A stretch of DNA of 39,774 nucleotides, from NCBI RefSeq assembly GCF_016862995.1, contig NZ_BOOA01000072.1, forward strand, positions 1 to 39,774, read 5' to 3'. The stretch is from Acrocarpospora phusangensis. Its GTDB lineage: Bacteria > Actinomycetota > Actinomycetes > Streptosporangiales > Streptosporangiaceae. Positions 23,993 to 31,254 of the stretch are shown one piece after another (the first letter of the stretch is position 1; every line of letters begins with the position of its first letter). The notes beneath the pieces are model-generated. The model saw only the letters and a program-made list of their open reading frames with translations, was not told the DNA's origin and searched no databases. Position numbers and translations under genes: made by a program.

Positions 23993-26900
23993 GTGGATTC
24001 AGTGGATTTCTTCGCTCCCGAGTACGGGGAACCGTCCGGGAAGTCACCCGGGGACTCGCCTGAGCGGCTGCTGGCCCAGGCCGTCACCGCCACCTGCGCG
24101 GGCGACCCCGGCACCGCCGTCACCCTGCTCCAGCGCGCGGCCTGGCTGGCCCCGCACGGATCGGCGCTGCTGGTCCGCTGCCTGGCCTGGATCCGGCTGG
24201 CGCGGATCGGCCGCTACGCGAAATGGCCGGACGGCTGCGGCATGGTGACCCCGGAGATGGAGGCGCGCCGCGCGTGGCCGGACACCGCGCTCCGGGACGC
24301 GGCCCGCGTGAACGGCGCCTACCGGGCGGCCACCCGGGCCGGGACCGCCGATCTCAGCCTGGACGTGGACGCCGGGATCATCCTCAGGGTCCTCGCCGAC
24401 CTGCCGGGCGCGCAGTCCACGCTGCGCTCGGCGGTGACCGCGGGCAGCGCCCCCGACGAGCTGCGCGGCCTGCTGGAGCACGTGCTCGGCAGGATGCCCG
24501 AGATCCGCGACCGGCTCGCCGCCGAACCCGGCCTCGGGCCCGCCACCGCGCTCGTCTGCCGGGCCATGGCCACGCTCTGCCACGAGGCCGGCCTGGACGA
24601 GCGGGCGTCCGCGCTGCTCACCGAGGCGGCCGACCACTGCGCGCGCGGGTCCGACGCGCACGGCTACGCGCTGGCCCTGCTGATGCGCGGCGACTGGGCG
24701 GCGGCGGTCCGCACCTCCCCGCTCCTGCTGGACCACTGGCCGGTGCTCAGCCTGAACGCCGGCACCGACCGTCCCGGCGTACGGGTGCTGCCGGGGCGCC
24801 GGATCAGGGCGGATCTGGCCGAACGGGCGTACGCGGAGGCGGAACGCGCCCTGCGGGAGAGCCCGCGGCCGGGGGTGGTCGCGCAGCGTCTGCTGGCCGC
24901 GTTGAAATTGCGCCGGGCGTACCTGGCGCGGCTGAACGGGGACGGCTCGGCCGTGGTGCGCTTGGCGGCCGAGGCGCTGGACATGGCGCGCGAGGCGGGT
25001 GACCAGGGGCTGCGCTGGACCGCGTGGACGCATCTGGCCCTGGCCTCGATCGCGGCGGGCGACCCGCCCAGCTCGGCCGGTTTCGTCGGTGGCGGCGGCT
25101 CGGCCGGTACGGCCGGTTTCGTCGGTGGCGGCGGTCCGGCCGGTACGGCCGGTTTCGTCGGAGGCGGCGGTCCGGCCGGTACGGCCGGTTTCGTCGGAGG
25201 CGGCGGTGCGGCCGATGGTGCCGGCTCGGCCACCATGGCTGGTCCGGCCGGTGCCGCCGGTTCGGTTCGTGCGGATGAGAGCGTCGGGAAGCTGGCGCGG
25301 TGGGCGCACGGGCCGGGCAGCCTGAGCCTGGCGGAAGGGCTCGGGGCGCTCTGTTCCCAGGAGGGGCACCACGCCGCCAGGGCCGGGCAGTTCGAGCGGG
25401 CGGCCGGGTGCCATCGGCTGGCGCGGGAGATCCACGCCGCGCTCGGGTACACGGGCAACGAGGCCCAGTGCGTCACCGACCTGGGCATGCTCCGGCTGTG
25501 GGCCGGAGACCGGGCCGGCGCCCAGGTGGCCCTGGCGGAGGCGGCGGCCCTGCTGGAGGCGTCCATCCGCCGCCGGCCCGCCCTCGCGCTGCGGGAGAGC
25601 ATCCGGCTGGTGGGAATCCTCGTCCGGCATCTGAGCCTGCTGAACGCGGGCGGCGGTGATCCGGAGGCGTTGAGCCGCGCTGCGGAGCGCATCAGGTCGG
25701 CCGCGAGCCGGCTGCCGCTGCTGAGCGACGACGCGGCGTCCATCGCCATGGAGGAACTGAACTCCGCCGACTACGACGAGGAACTGAGCACCAGGGACTA
25801 CGCCAATCCGGCCGCGACCCCGAACAACGGCCCGGACTCCTCGGGCACTGCTCCGGGTACCGTCCCGGACTCCTCTGGTGATGCCCTGACCGACATCCCG
25901 GCCTCCGCGACCGACGCTCCGGACGACATCCGGGACTCCGCGACCGACGCTCCGGACGACATCCCGAACTCCTCGGACGATGCTCTGGACGACATCCCGG
26001 GCTCCGCGACCGACGCTCCGGACGACATCCGGGACTCCGCGACCGACGCTCCGGACGACATCCGGAACTCCTCGGACGATGCTCTGGGAGACGTTCTGAA
26101 CGACCACGCGGACAACATCGTGGACGACGTTCTGGATGACGACGGTTTAGATGACGACGTCGACGGCGCACTGGACGACATCCTGGACAGTGCCTTCGGC
26201 GATGCAGGCGACGGGGGTGACGGGCTCGACGGGCTCAGGGAAGCGTCCGACGCCGCCTTGTCGCCCAGTCTGGACGAGTTGCTCGGCTCGTGGATGCACG
26301 TCCGGCTCGCCCATGAGGTGCTGGAGGCCACGGCCGTCCAGGTGCCCGCGCTGCGGGCCGTGGCGGCTCGGGCCAGGGGCGAGACGCGGGAGGCGAACGC
26401 CTACTTCGCCGAGGCGATGCTGGCCGCCGAGAGCGCCGAGCCGGAGCGCCGGGACCTGCACCGGGCCTACGTGCTCGGCCAGCGCCGCGAATGGTCACGG
26501 GCGGCGGCGGCCTACCGCGCCTACCGAACCTCCCAGACGCGAAACTCACAGAACCCCCGCCTCCACGACCCCGGACCCAGACCCCAGGGCCCCACCTCGA
26601 CCGGCTCCATCCCGGCCGGTTCCACCTCGACCGGCTCCATCCCGGTCGGCTCCACCTCGGCTGGCTTCATCCCGGCCGACTCAACCTCGGCCAGCCCCTC
26701 CTCGGCTGGCTCCACCTCGACCGGCTCCATCCCGGCCGACTCAACCTCGGCCAGCCCCTCCTCGGCTGGCTCCACCTCGGCCAGCTCCATCCCAGCCGAT
26801 TCCATCGCGGCCGACTTCGCCATCTTGGCGAGTTCCGGCATGGGAGGCACCGAACTGGGGTCTGACCTGCTGGTTTCCGGGCATCCGCAGGCCGGTGACC

Positions 26901-28915
26901 ATCTCGTGGCCGCCGCGACCTTCCTGCGGTACCGCGCGTACGCCGACGCCGAGACGGAGTTACAGGCGCTGCGCGGCCTGCTGGGCGAGGACTGGTGGCG
27001 GCGTTCTCTGGAACCGTGGGCCTCCCTGGAGATCGAGGCGGAGACCGCGCGCGGCCTGGCCGTCACCGCGCGGGCCGCCGGGCACGGCCCGGGGGTCGGG
27101 TTCGGCCGGGCGGTGGGCTTCTACCGTGAGGCCCTTCGCTCGATCGAGGTGATGCGCGGCGGCGTACGCGACGACTCGGCGCGCCGGTCGCTGGCCGACA
27201 CCGACGTGGTCGCCCGAATCCAGTTCGGAGCGGCGCTCTGCCTGCTGGAGGCGAGCGAGGCCGCACGAGCCGAGGAGGCGTCGAGAGCGGACGACCTGGC
27301 CCGTGAGGCGTTCCAGGTCGGCGAACGCTCCCGGGCCCGCGCGTTCCTGGACCTACTGGAGTCGCGGCGCGCCACCGGCGAAGCGGAGCTCCCGGCGCTG
27401 ACCCGCTGGCGAGCCGCCACCGCCGAGGTCGCCCTGCTCCAGCACCTCACCGCCGCCCGCCTGGCCGCAGGCTCCCCACCGGACCCGGCCCTCGAAGCCC
27501 GCTTCACCCCGGCGAACGAACGACTGGCCGCCCTGGAACGCGAACTGGCCAGGGAACACCCGGCGATGTGGCGCGCCCTCGACACCCGGGCCGAACCCCT
27601 AACCGCGGACGCCGTCTCCCGCCTCCTGCCACCGAACACCCTCCTCGTCAGCTACCTGCTGCGCGACGAACGCCTGCTGGTCTGGGCCATCGACAACTCC
27701 GGCCTGCGGGAAGCACGCGTCCTGGAGGCGAGGGGCACGGCGAGCAATGCCGCACCCACCACCGCGATCGGCACAGCAGTCACGGCTGGCGGCACAGCAC
27801 TCAGCCCGGCAAGCAACACGACAGGTGGTGCAACACTCGACACCGCAAACGGCCGAACCGAGGAAACCGCAGGCAGCACGACAGGTGCTACAGCACTCGA
27901 CATCGCAAACGGCCGGACCGGGGGAATCGAGGGGCTGGTTCGGGCGGTTCGGGAGGGTTGTGCCGCTGGGAGTGATCTGAGTGGGGCCGCGGCGGAGTTG
28001 GCCGGGGTGTTGCTGGGGCCGGTGCATGAGGTGCTGCTGGCGCACGAGAAGGTGCTGATCGTGCCGTCGGGGGCGTTGCACTCGCTTCCGTTCGGGGTGT
28101 TGCCGTGGCGGGGTGCGCCGCTCGTCGCGCAGCGTACTGTGTCGGTGCTGCCGGGGGCGGGCGCGCTGGCGCTGATGCGGCCGGTACGTCCGGAGAGCAT
28201 GTCGGACGGGCGGCTCCTCGCGGTCGGCGATCCCGCTCGCATGCGGTTCCCCAAGTCGGCAGGGGAACCGGGCCGTTACGCGGCGCGGTTGCCCGGCAGT
28301 GGCCTGGAGGCGGAGGCGGTGGCGCGGCGGTTCCCCGGGCAGGTGGAGGTGCTGGTCGGGGAGGCGGCCACCAGGGACGCGGTGCTCGCGGCGGCGGCGA
28401 AGGCGACGGTCGTGCATCTGGCCACGCACGCCTGCCTGGACGAGGCGAGCCCGCTGTCGTCGGCGGTGCTGTTCGCGGACGGGCGGTCGGTGAGCGTGGC
28501 CGATCTGGCCGGGGTCTCGCTGCAGGCGGATCTGGTGGTGCTGAGCGCGTGCCGTACCGGGCGGGGCGGGGTTTCGGCGGGGGACGACGTGCAGGGGCTG
28601 CTGCGGGGGGTGCTGGCGGCGGGGGCGGGCGCGGCCGTGGTCTCGCTGTGGGACGTGCATGACATGGCGACGGCGCTGTTCATGGACGACTTCCACCGGC
28701 GGCTCCGGACGGCGGGCTCGGTGGCGGGGGCGCTCCGGCGTACCCAGGAGGTGTTCCGGCGGCGGAGCCGTACCCAGCATGAGAGGGCGGCCAGGCGGCT
28801 GCTCGCGGCGGCGGGCGGCGGCGCGGTGGCGGACGAGGGTCCGGAGTACTGGAGCTGGCTGGACCGGGCGGGGCATCCGGCCGTCTGGGCCGCCTTCGTG
28901 GCGGTGGCCGTCTGA
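23993..28915 (+). CDS. TPR-CHAT caspase-like protein with four repeat arrays
   Basis: This 1640-residue protein consists of alpha-helical TPR-like repeats (about 1-620 and 740-1200) and a C-terminal CHAT domain (about 1215-1640). The CHAT dyad is His1479 (HLATHACLDE) and Cys1520 (VLSACRTGRGG). Supporting motifs are IVPSGALHSLPFGVLPW and GAGAAVVSLWDVHD. CHAT proteins are caspase-like cysteine proteases often switched on by a sensor. Four low-complexity stretches made of in-frame DNA repeats interrupt it: GGGGPAGTAGFV, 11-residue SATDAPDDIRD, 10-residue STSTGSIPAG and a Thr/Ala-rich insert inside CHAT. The GTG at 23993 has a weak site; GTG 24002 is possible. A small membrane protein gene precedes and a macro-domain gene follows, which suggests a surveillance or conflict locus. 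Confidence 0.9.
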   Translation: MDSVDFFAPEYGEPSGKSPGDSPERLLAQAVTATCAGDPGTAVTLLQRAAWLAPHGSALLVRCLAWIRLARIGRYAKWPDGCGMVTPEMEARRAWPDTALRDAARVNGAYRAATRAGTADLSLDVDAGIILRVLADLPGAQSTLRSAVTAGSAPDELRGLLEHVLGRMPEIRDRLAAEPGLGPATALVCRAMATLCHEAGLDERASALLTEAADHCARGSDAHGYALALLMRGDWAAAVRTSPLLLDHWPVLSLNAGTDRPGVRVLPGRRIRADLAERAYAEAERALRESPRPGVVAQRLLAALKLRRAYLARLNGDGSAVVRLAAEALDMAREAGDQGLRWTAWTHLALASIAAGDPPSSAGFVGGGGSAGTAGFVGGGGPAGTAGFVGGGGPAGTAGFVGGGGAADGAGSATMAGPAGAAGSVRADESVGKLARWAHGPGSLSLAEGLGALCSQEGHHAARAGQFERAAGCHRLAREIHAALGYTGNEAQCVTDLGMLRLWAGDRAGAQVALAEAAALLEASIRRRPALALRESIRLVGILVRHLSLLNAGGGDPEALSRAAERIRSAASRLPLLSDDAASIAMEELNSADYDEELSTRDYANPAATPNNGPDSSGTAPGTVPDSSGDALTDIPASATDAPDDIRDSATDAPDDIPNSSDDALDDIPGSATDAPDDIRDSATDAPDDIRNSSDDALGDVLNDHADNIVDDVLDDDGLDDDVDGALDDILDSAFGDAGDGGDGLDGLREASDAALSPSLDELLGSWMHVRLAHEVLEATAVQVPALRAVAARARGETREANAYFAEAMLAAESAEPERRDLHRAYVLGQRREWSRAAAAYRAYRTSQTRNSQNPRLHDPGPRPQGPTSTGSIPAGSTSTGSIPVGSTSAGFIPADSTSASPSSAGSTSTGSIPADSTSASPSSAGSTSASSIPADSIAADFAILASSGMGGTELGSDLLVSGHPQAGDHLVAAATFLRYRAYADAETELQALRGLLGEDWWRRSLEPWASLEIEAETARGLAVTARAAGHGPGVGFGRAVGFYREALRSIEVMRGGVRDDSARRSLADTDVVARIQFGAALCLLEASEAARAEEASRADDLAREAFQVGERSRARAFLDLLESRRATGEAELPALTRWRAATAEVALLQHLTAARLAAGSPPDPALEARFTPANERLAALERELAREHPAMWRALDTRAEPLTADAVSRLLPPNTLLVSYLLRDERLLVWAIDNSGLREARVLEARGTASNAAPTTAIGTAVTAGGTALSPASNTTGGATLDTANGRTEETAGSTTGATALDIANGRTGGIEGLVRAVREGCAAGSDLSGAAAELAGVLLGPVHEVLLAHEKVLIVPSGALHSLPFGVLPWRGAPLVAQRTVSVLPGAGALALMRPVRPESMSDGRLLAVGDPARMRFPKSAGEPGRYAARLPGSGLEAEAVARRFPGQVEVLVGEAATRDAVLAAAAKATVVHLATHACLDEASPLSSAVLFADGRSVSVADLAGVSLQADLVVLSACRTGRGGVSAGDDVQGLLRGVLAAGAGAAVVSLWDVHDMATALFMDDFHRRLRTAGSVAGALRRTQEVFRRRSRTQHERAARRLLAAAGGGAVADEGPEYWSWLDRAGHPAVWAAFVAVAV
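25081..25224 (+). repeat. 36-bp tandem array, 4 copies, in the CHAT gene
   Basis: Units start at 25081, 25117, 25153 and 25189 and encode FVGGGG-x-AGTAG twelve-residue repeats. The first three are almost identical and the fourth is diverged, suggesting expansion from the left. Confidence 0.85.
25838..26101 (+). repeat. 33-bp tandem array, 8 copies, in the CHAT gene
   Basis: Eight units of 33 bp encode 11-residue acidic repeats. Units 3-5 and 6-8 form a 99-bp super-repeat (SATDAPDDIRD, SATDAPDDIPN, then SSDDALDDIPG), which shows that the array also grew by larger blocks. Confidence 0.85.
26591..26800 (+). repeat. 30-bp tandem array, 7 copies, in the CHAT gene
   Basis: Seven units encode STSTGSIPAG-like ten-residue repeats. 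Units 3-4 and 5-6 form a nearly identical 60-bp doublet, indicating recent duplication. Confidence 0.85.
27811..27930 (+). repeat. 60-bp duplication inside the CHAT domain
   Basis: Two imperfect 60-bp copies (27811 and 27871) encode TTGGATLDTANGRT-like repeats. Their GC content is visibly lower than that of flanking codons. They sit in a loop after the first CHAT strands. Confidence 0.75.
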
Positions 28916-28999
28916 TGAATGAAGTCGAAGCAAGGTGAACGCCGGCACACGCTGATAGGCGCAGGTGATCGTGGGTGAATAACTGGGCACATTCCTGGC

Positions 29000-30046
29000 G
29001 TGTCCCCCCTGCCCAGTCACGAAGGGCTGGTCGGCGATCTCCGGAACCTGCGCGAACGCGGCCTGCTGCGCCTGCGCGACGCCGACCTGCCCGCGATCCT
29101 GCTGGCCGCCCGCCTCCGCCATCCCGGGCTGGACGCTGTCGGAGCCGCGGAACGGCTGCTGGCCGAGGCGGTGGAGCGGCTCGGGGAGGGCAGTCTCGGG
29201 CAGGCGGCGGCGTACACGTTCGGCCTGATCCAGGGCACGAGGGACTGGGCGGCCTCGGATCGGAGGCGGCGGGCCGCGCAGGTGTACGGCGTGAGCGTGG
29301 AACGTTTCCGCAAACACCAGGAGCGGCTGGTGCTGGCCCAGGTGGCCGAGCAGATGCTGGCGCTCTGCGGCGACGGCGGCCCGGCCGCGCCCGAACCGCG
29401 CACGATCGACCGGGCCAGGATCCCGGTCGCCGCGGGGGCCGCGCGGGTGACCGTGCAGGTGCAGCCGATCGAGCTGGTCACCGGGGTGGACATCCTGGTG
29501 TCGCCGGAGAACGTGTACCTGGAGATGTCCAAGCCGTTCATGCCCTCGGTGTCGGGGGCCCTGCGCAGGACCGGCGCCAAGCGCGGCCCTTCCGGCGACG
29601 TGGTGGACGACGTCATCCAGCGGGAACTCCACGAGTGGATGGCCGCGTACGGCCGGACCGGCCTGCCGGTGGCCCCCGGCACGGTCGCCCCGACCGGACC
29701 GGGCAGCCTGTCCATGAACGGCGTGCGCCGCATCTACCACGTGGCCGTCGCGGTACCCAGAACCGGCAGCAACCTGTACGACGTGGCGCCCCCGGCGATC
29801 GCCCTGGCCGTCGGGCAGGTGTTCCGGCTGGCGGCGGCGGAACAGGACTCGTTCACGCCGCCGCTGCGCTCGATGTGCTTCCCGCTGATCGGGACCGGCC
29901 GGGGCTCGCTGGCGCTGCGGACCGGCCTGCACTGGCTGTGGACCGCGATCGTGGAGAACCTGGAACGGCAGCCGGCCTGGGAGGTGCACCTCACCGTGCC
30001 GGTACCGGAGGTCGCGGAAGCGGTGGTGCGGGCACTGTCCCGCTGA
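29000..30046 (+). CDS. Macro domain-like protein with N-terminal helical domain
   Basis: Protein of 348 residues. Residues about 12-122 are a helical domain with AAAYTFGLIQGTRDW, then DRRRRAAQVYGVSVERFRKHQERLV; similar modules precede effector domains in other actinobacterial signalling proteins. Residues about 150-345 read as a macro domain: VDILVSPENVYLEM (NAAN-like loop replaced by SPEN), RRIYHVAVAVP, and FPLIGTGRGSLA, the phosphate-binding loop that cradles ADP-ribose. It would bind or hydrolyse an ADP-ribose-type ligand, or have become a scaffold. The gene begins 84 bp after the CHAT gene and is probably linked to it. The start GTG has a poor ribosome site. The 3' end overlaps the convergent gene by 56 bp. 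Confidence 0.6.
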   Translation: MSPLPSHEGLVGDLRNLRERGLLRLRDADLPAILLAARLRHPGLDAVGAAERLLAEAVERLGEGSLGQAAAYTFGLIQGTRDWAASDRRRRAAQVYGVSVERFRKHQERLVLAQVAEQMLALCGDGGPAAPEPRTIDRARIPVAAGAARVTVQVQPIELVTGVDILVSPENVYLEMSKPFMPSVSGALRRTGAKRGPSGDVVDDVIQRELHEWMAAYGRTGLPVAPGTVAPTGPGSLSMNGVRRIYHVAVAVPRTGSNLYDVAPPAIALAVGQVFRLAAAEQDSFTPPLRSMCFPLIGTGRGSLALRTGLHWLWTAIVENLERQPAWEVHLTVPVPEVAEAVVRALSR

Positions 30047-31049
30047 TCCGGGCGACTACCTCGGCGGCGCGCGGCGCGCCGGCCAGGGCCGCGCGCCACC
30101 GCGCGTGCAGGGGCGTCGTCCCGGGCGCGCAGAGCAGCGCGAACGGCCCGGTCACGTACGTCGAGGCGAGCGTGGGCAGCCACCCCAGCTCGGGCGAGCG
30201 GAACCCCCGCGCGGCCGGAACCTGCCCGTCGAACCCGGGCATCCGCCCGACCCGTTCCAGCAGCCCGTGGCGCAGCCAGCGCGCCAGCTCCACCTGCCCG
30301 TCCCGAGCCGCCTCCAGCAGAGCGACGATCTCCACGGCCATCGCGTACGACTCGGCCGCCAGCAGCCCCGCGCCGAACTCCAGCTCCCCCTCCCCCACGG
30401 CGAGCTGATCGAGATGGGCGCCCTCGTGTATCCCGAGCCACACCCGCCGCTGCAACTCCGGCTCCTTGCGCCCGACCGCGACCAGCACGTTCTCCGACCC
30501 GCCCGGGCAGGGCAGCCGCATCCAGGTCCGCCAGACCATGCCCGCGTACGCGTCCCCCCGCACGATCCGGTACCGCCGGGCCGGCTCGGGCCGGTACCGC
30601 TCGCCCCACCGCAGCTGGCCCCTGGCGGAGTCGCGTCCCCGCGACGACCCCGCCGGGACCCCCATCGGGACGGCGTCGCAGAACTCGGCGAGCAGCCCGC
30701 ACAGCCGCCACACCTCCACGCCGACCGGAGCGACCGGACCGGGATCTCCCGCGTCCGGGTAGTACGCCGGCACCGTGCCGCCGAGGGCGCGCAGCGCCCG
30801 CAGCCGTACCGCGCCCGGACCGCCGTGCCGGATCCCGGCCGACCTGACCACCCCGTCCAAGCCGTCGAAGGCCCGCCCGAGCACCGCGCACCCCAGCGCG
30901 ACCTCGGCCCACCCCCGCACGGCCCAGGCGGCGGCCTCCGCTCCGGAGGCCGGAACCGCCATGGCCGCGACCCCCCGCGACGCCGCCCACACGTGTACGG
31001 CGTCCCGGCTCAGCGCTCCCCCAGCCCCGGCCCGCCCGATCGCGTTCAT
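29991..31049 (-). CDS. Putative gluzincin-like zinc metalloprotein
   Basis: This 352-residue protein has a HEGAH motif (His208, Glu209, His212), which fits HExxH, and Glu233 in AAESYAMAVE 20 residues later, similar to the third ligand of thermolysin-type gluzincins. No signal peptide is visible, so the protein is probably cytoplasmic. The ATG at 31049 is chosen over a GTG at 31109 because GGGGGTGG lies 3 bases upstream. The rest has no recognised domain. It is divergent from the TetR-TPR gene and may share its control region. Confidence 0.6.
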   Translation of the reverse strand: MNAIGRAGAGGALSRDAVHVWAASRGVAAMAVPASGAEAAAWAVRGWAEVALGCAVLGRAFDGLDGVVRSAGIRHGGPGAVRLRALRALGGTVPAYYPDAGDPGPVAPVGVEVWRLCGLLAEFCDAVPMGVPAGSSRGRDSARGQLRWGERYRPEPARRYRIVRGDAYAGMVWRTWMRLPCPGGSENVLVAVGRKEPELQRRVWLGIHEGAHLDQLAVGEGELEFGAGLLAAESYAMAVEIVALLEAARDGQVELARWLRHGLLERVGRMPGFDGQVPAARGFRSPELGWLPTLASTYVTGPFALLCAPGTTPLHARWRAALAGAPRAAEVVARISGTVPAPPLPRPPVPAR

Positions 31050-31156
31050 GGCCACCCCCGTCTCGCGGAAAACCGAATGCTTTCCAGCGAATCGCGGCCG
31101 GGGGCGCACCGCCCGGTCACCGCCCGGTCGCCTTCAGGGCGAGATCGGGGCGGGCC

Positions 31157-31185
31157 TTGTGAGAGTCAGGTCATCCGCCTAAGGT
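31157..31185 (+). promoter_or_regulatory. Candidate promoter of the TetR-TPR gene
   Basis: TTGTGA (31157-31162) and TAAGGT (31180-31185) are separated by 17 bp, upstream of the palindrome and the GTG start. The predicted start of transcription falls just before the palindrome. Confidence 0.4.
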
Positions 31186-31196
31186 TCGCTCAACCA

Positions 31197-31215
31197 TAGT
31201 GAGATACATTCACTA
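31197..31215. promoter_or_regulatory. 19-bp TetR-type palindrome
   Basis: Perfect 6-bp arms TAGTGA and TCACTA surround a 7-base centre. It lies 39 bp before the start of the TetR-TPR gene and in the spacer shared with the divergent gluzincin-like gene. Spacing and symmetry fit a TetR-family operator, which implies autoregulation. Confidence 0.6.
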
Positions 31216-31254
31216 GCAGACTTGTAGAAAATCGACACAAAGGGGAGTCGAGGA

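Noticed and set aside
25838-26101. CRISPR array
   Set aside because: The 33-bp repeats are directly adjacent without unique spacers and are in frame within a protein.
25692-26171. Repetitive Arg/Pro/Ser-rich minus-strand frame within the CHAT gene
   Set aside because: It only mirrors the 33-bp DNA array and has no ribosome site.
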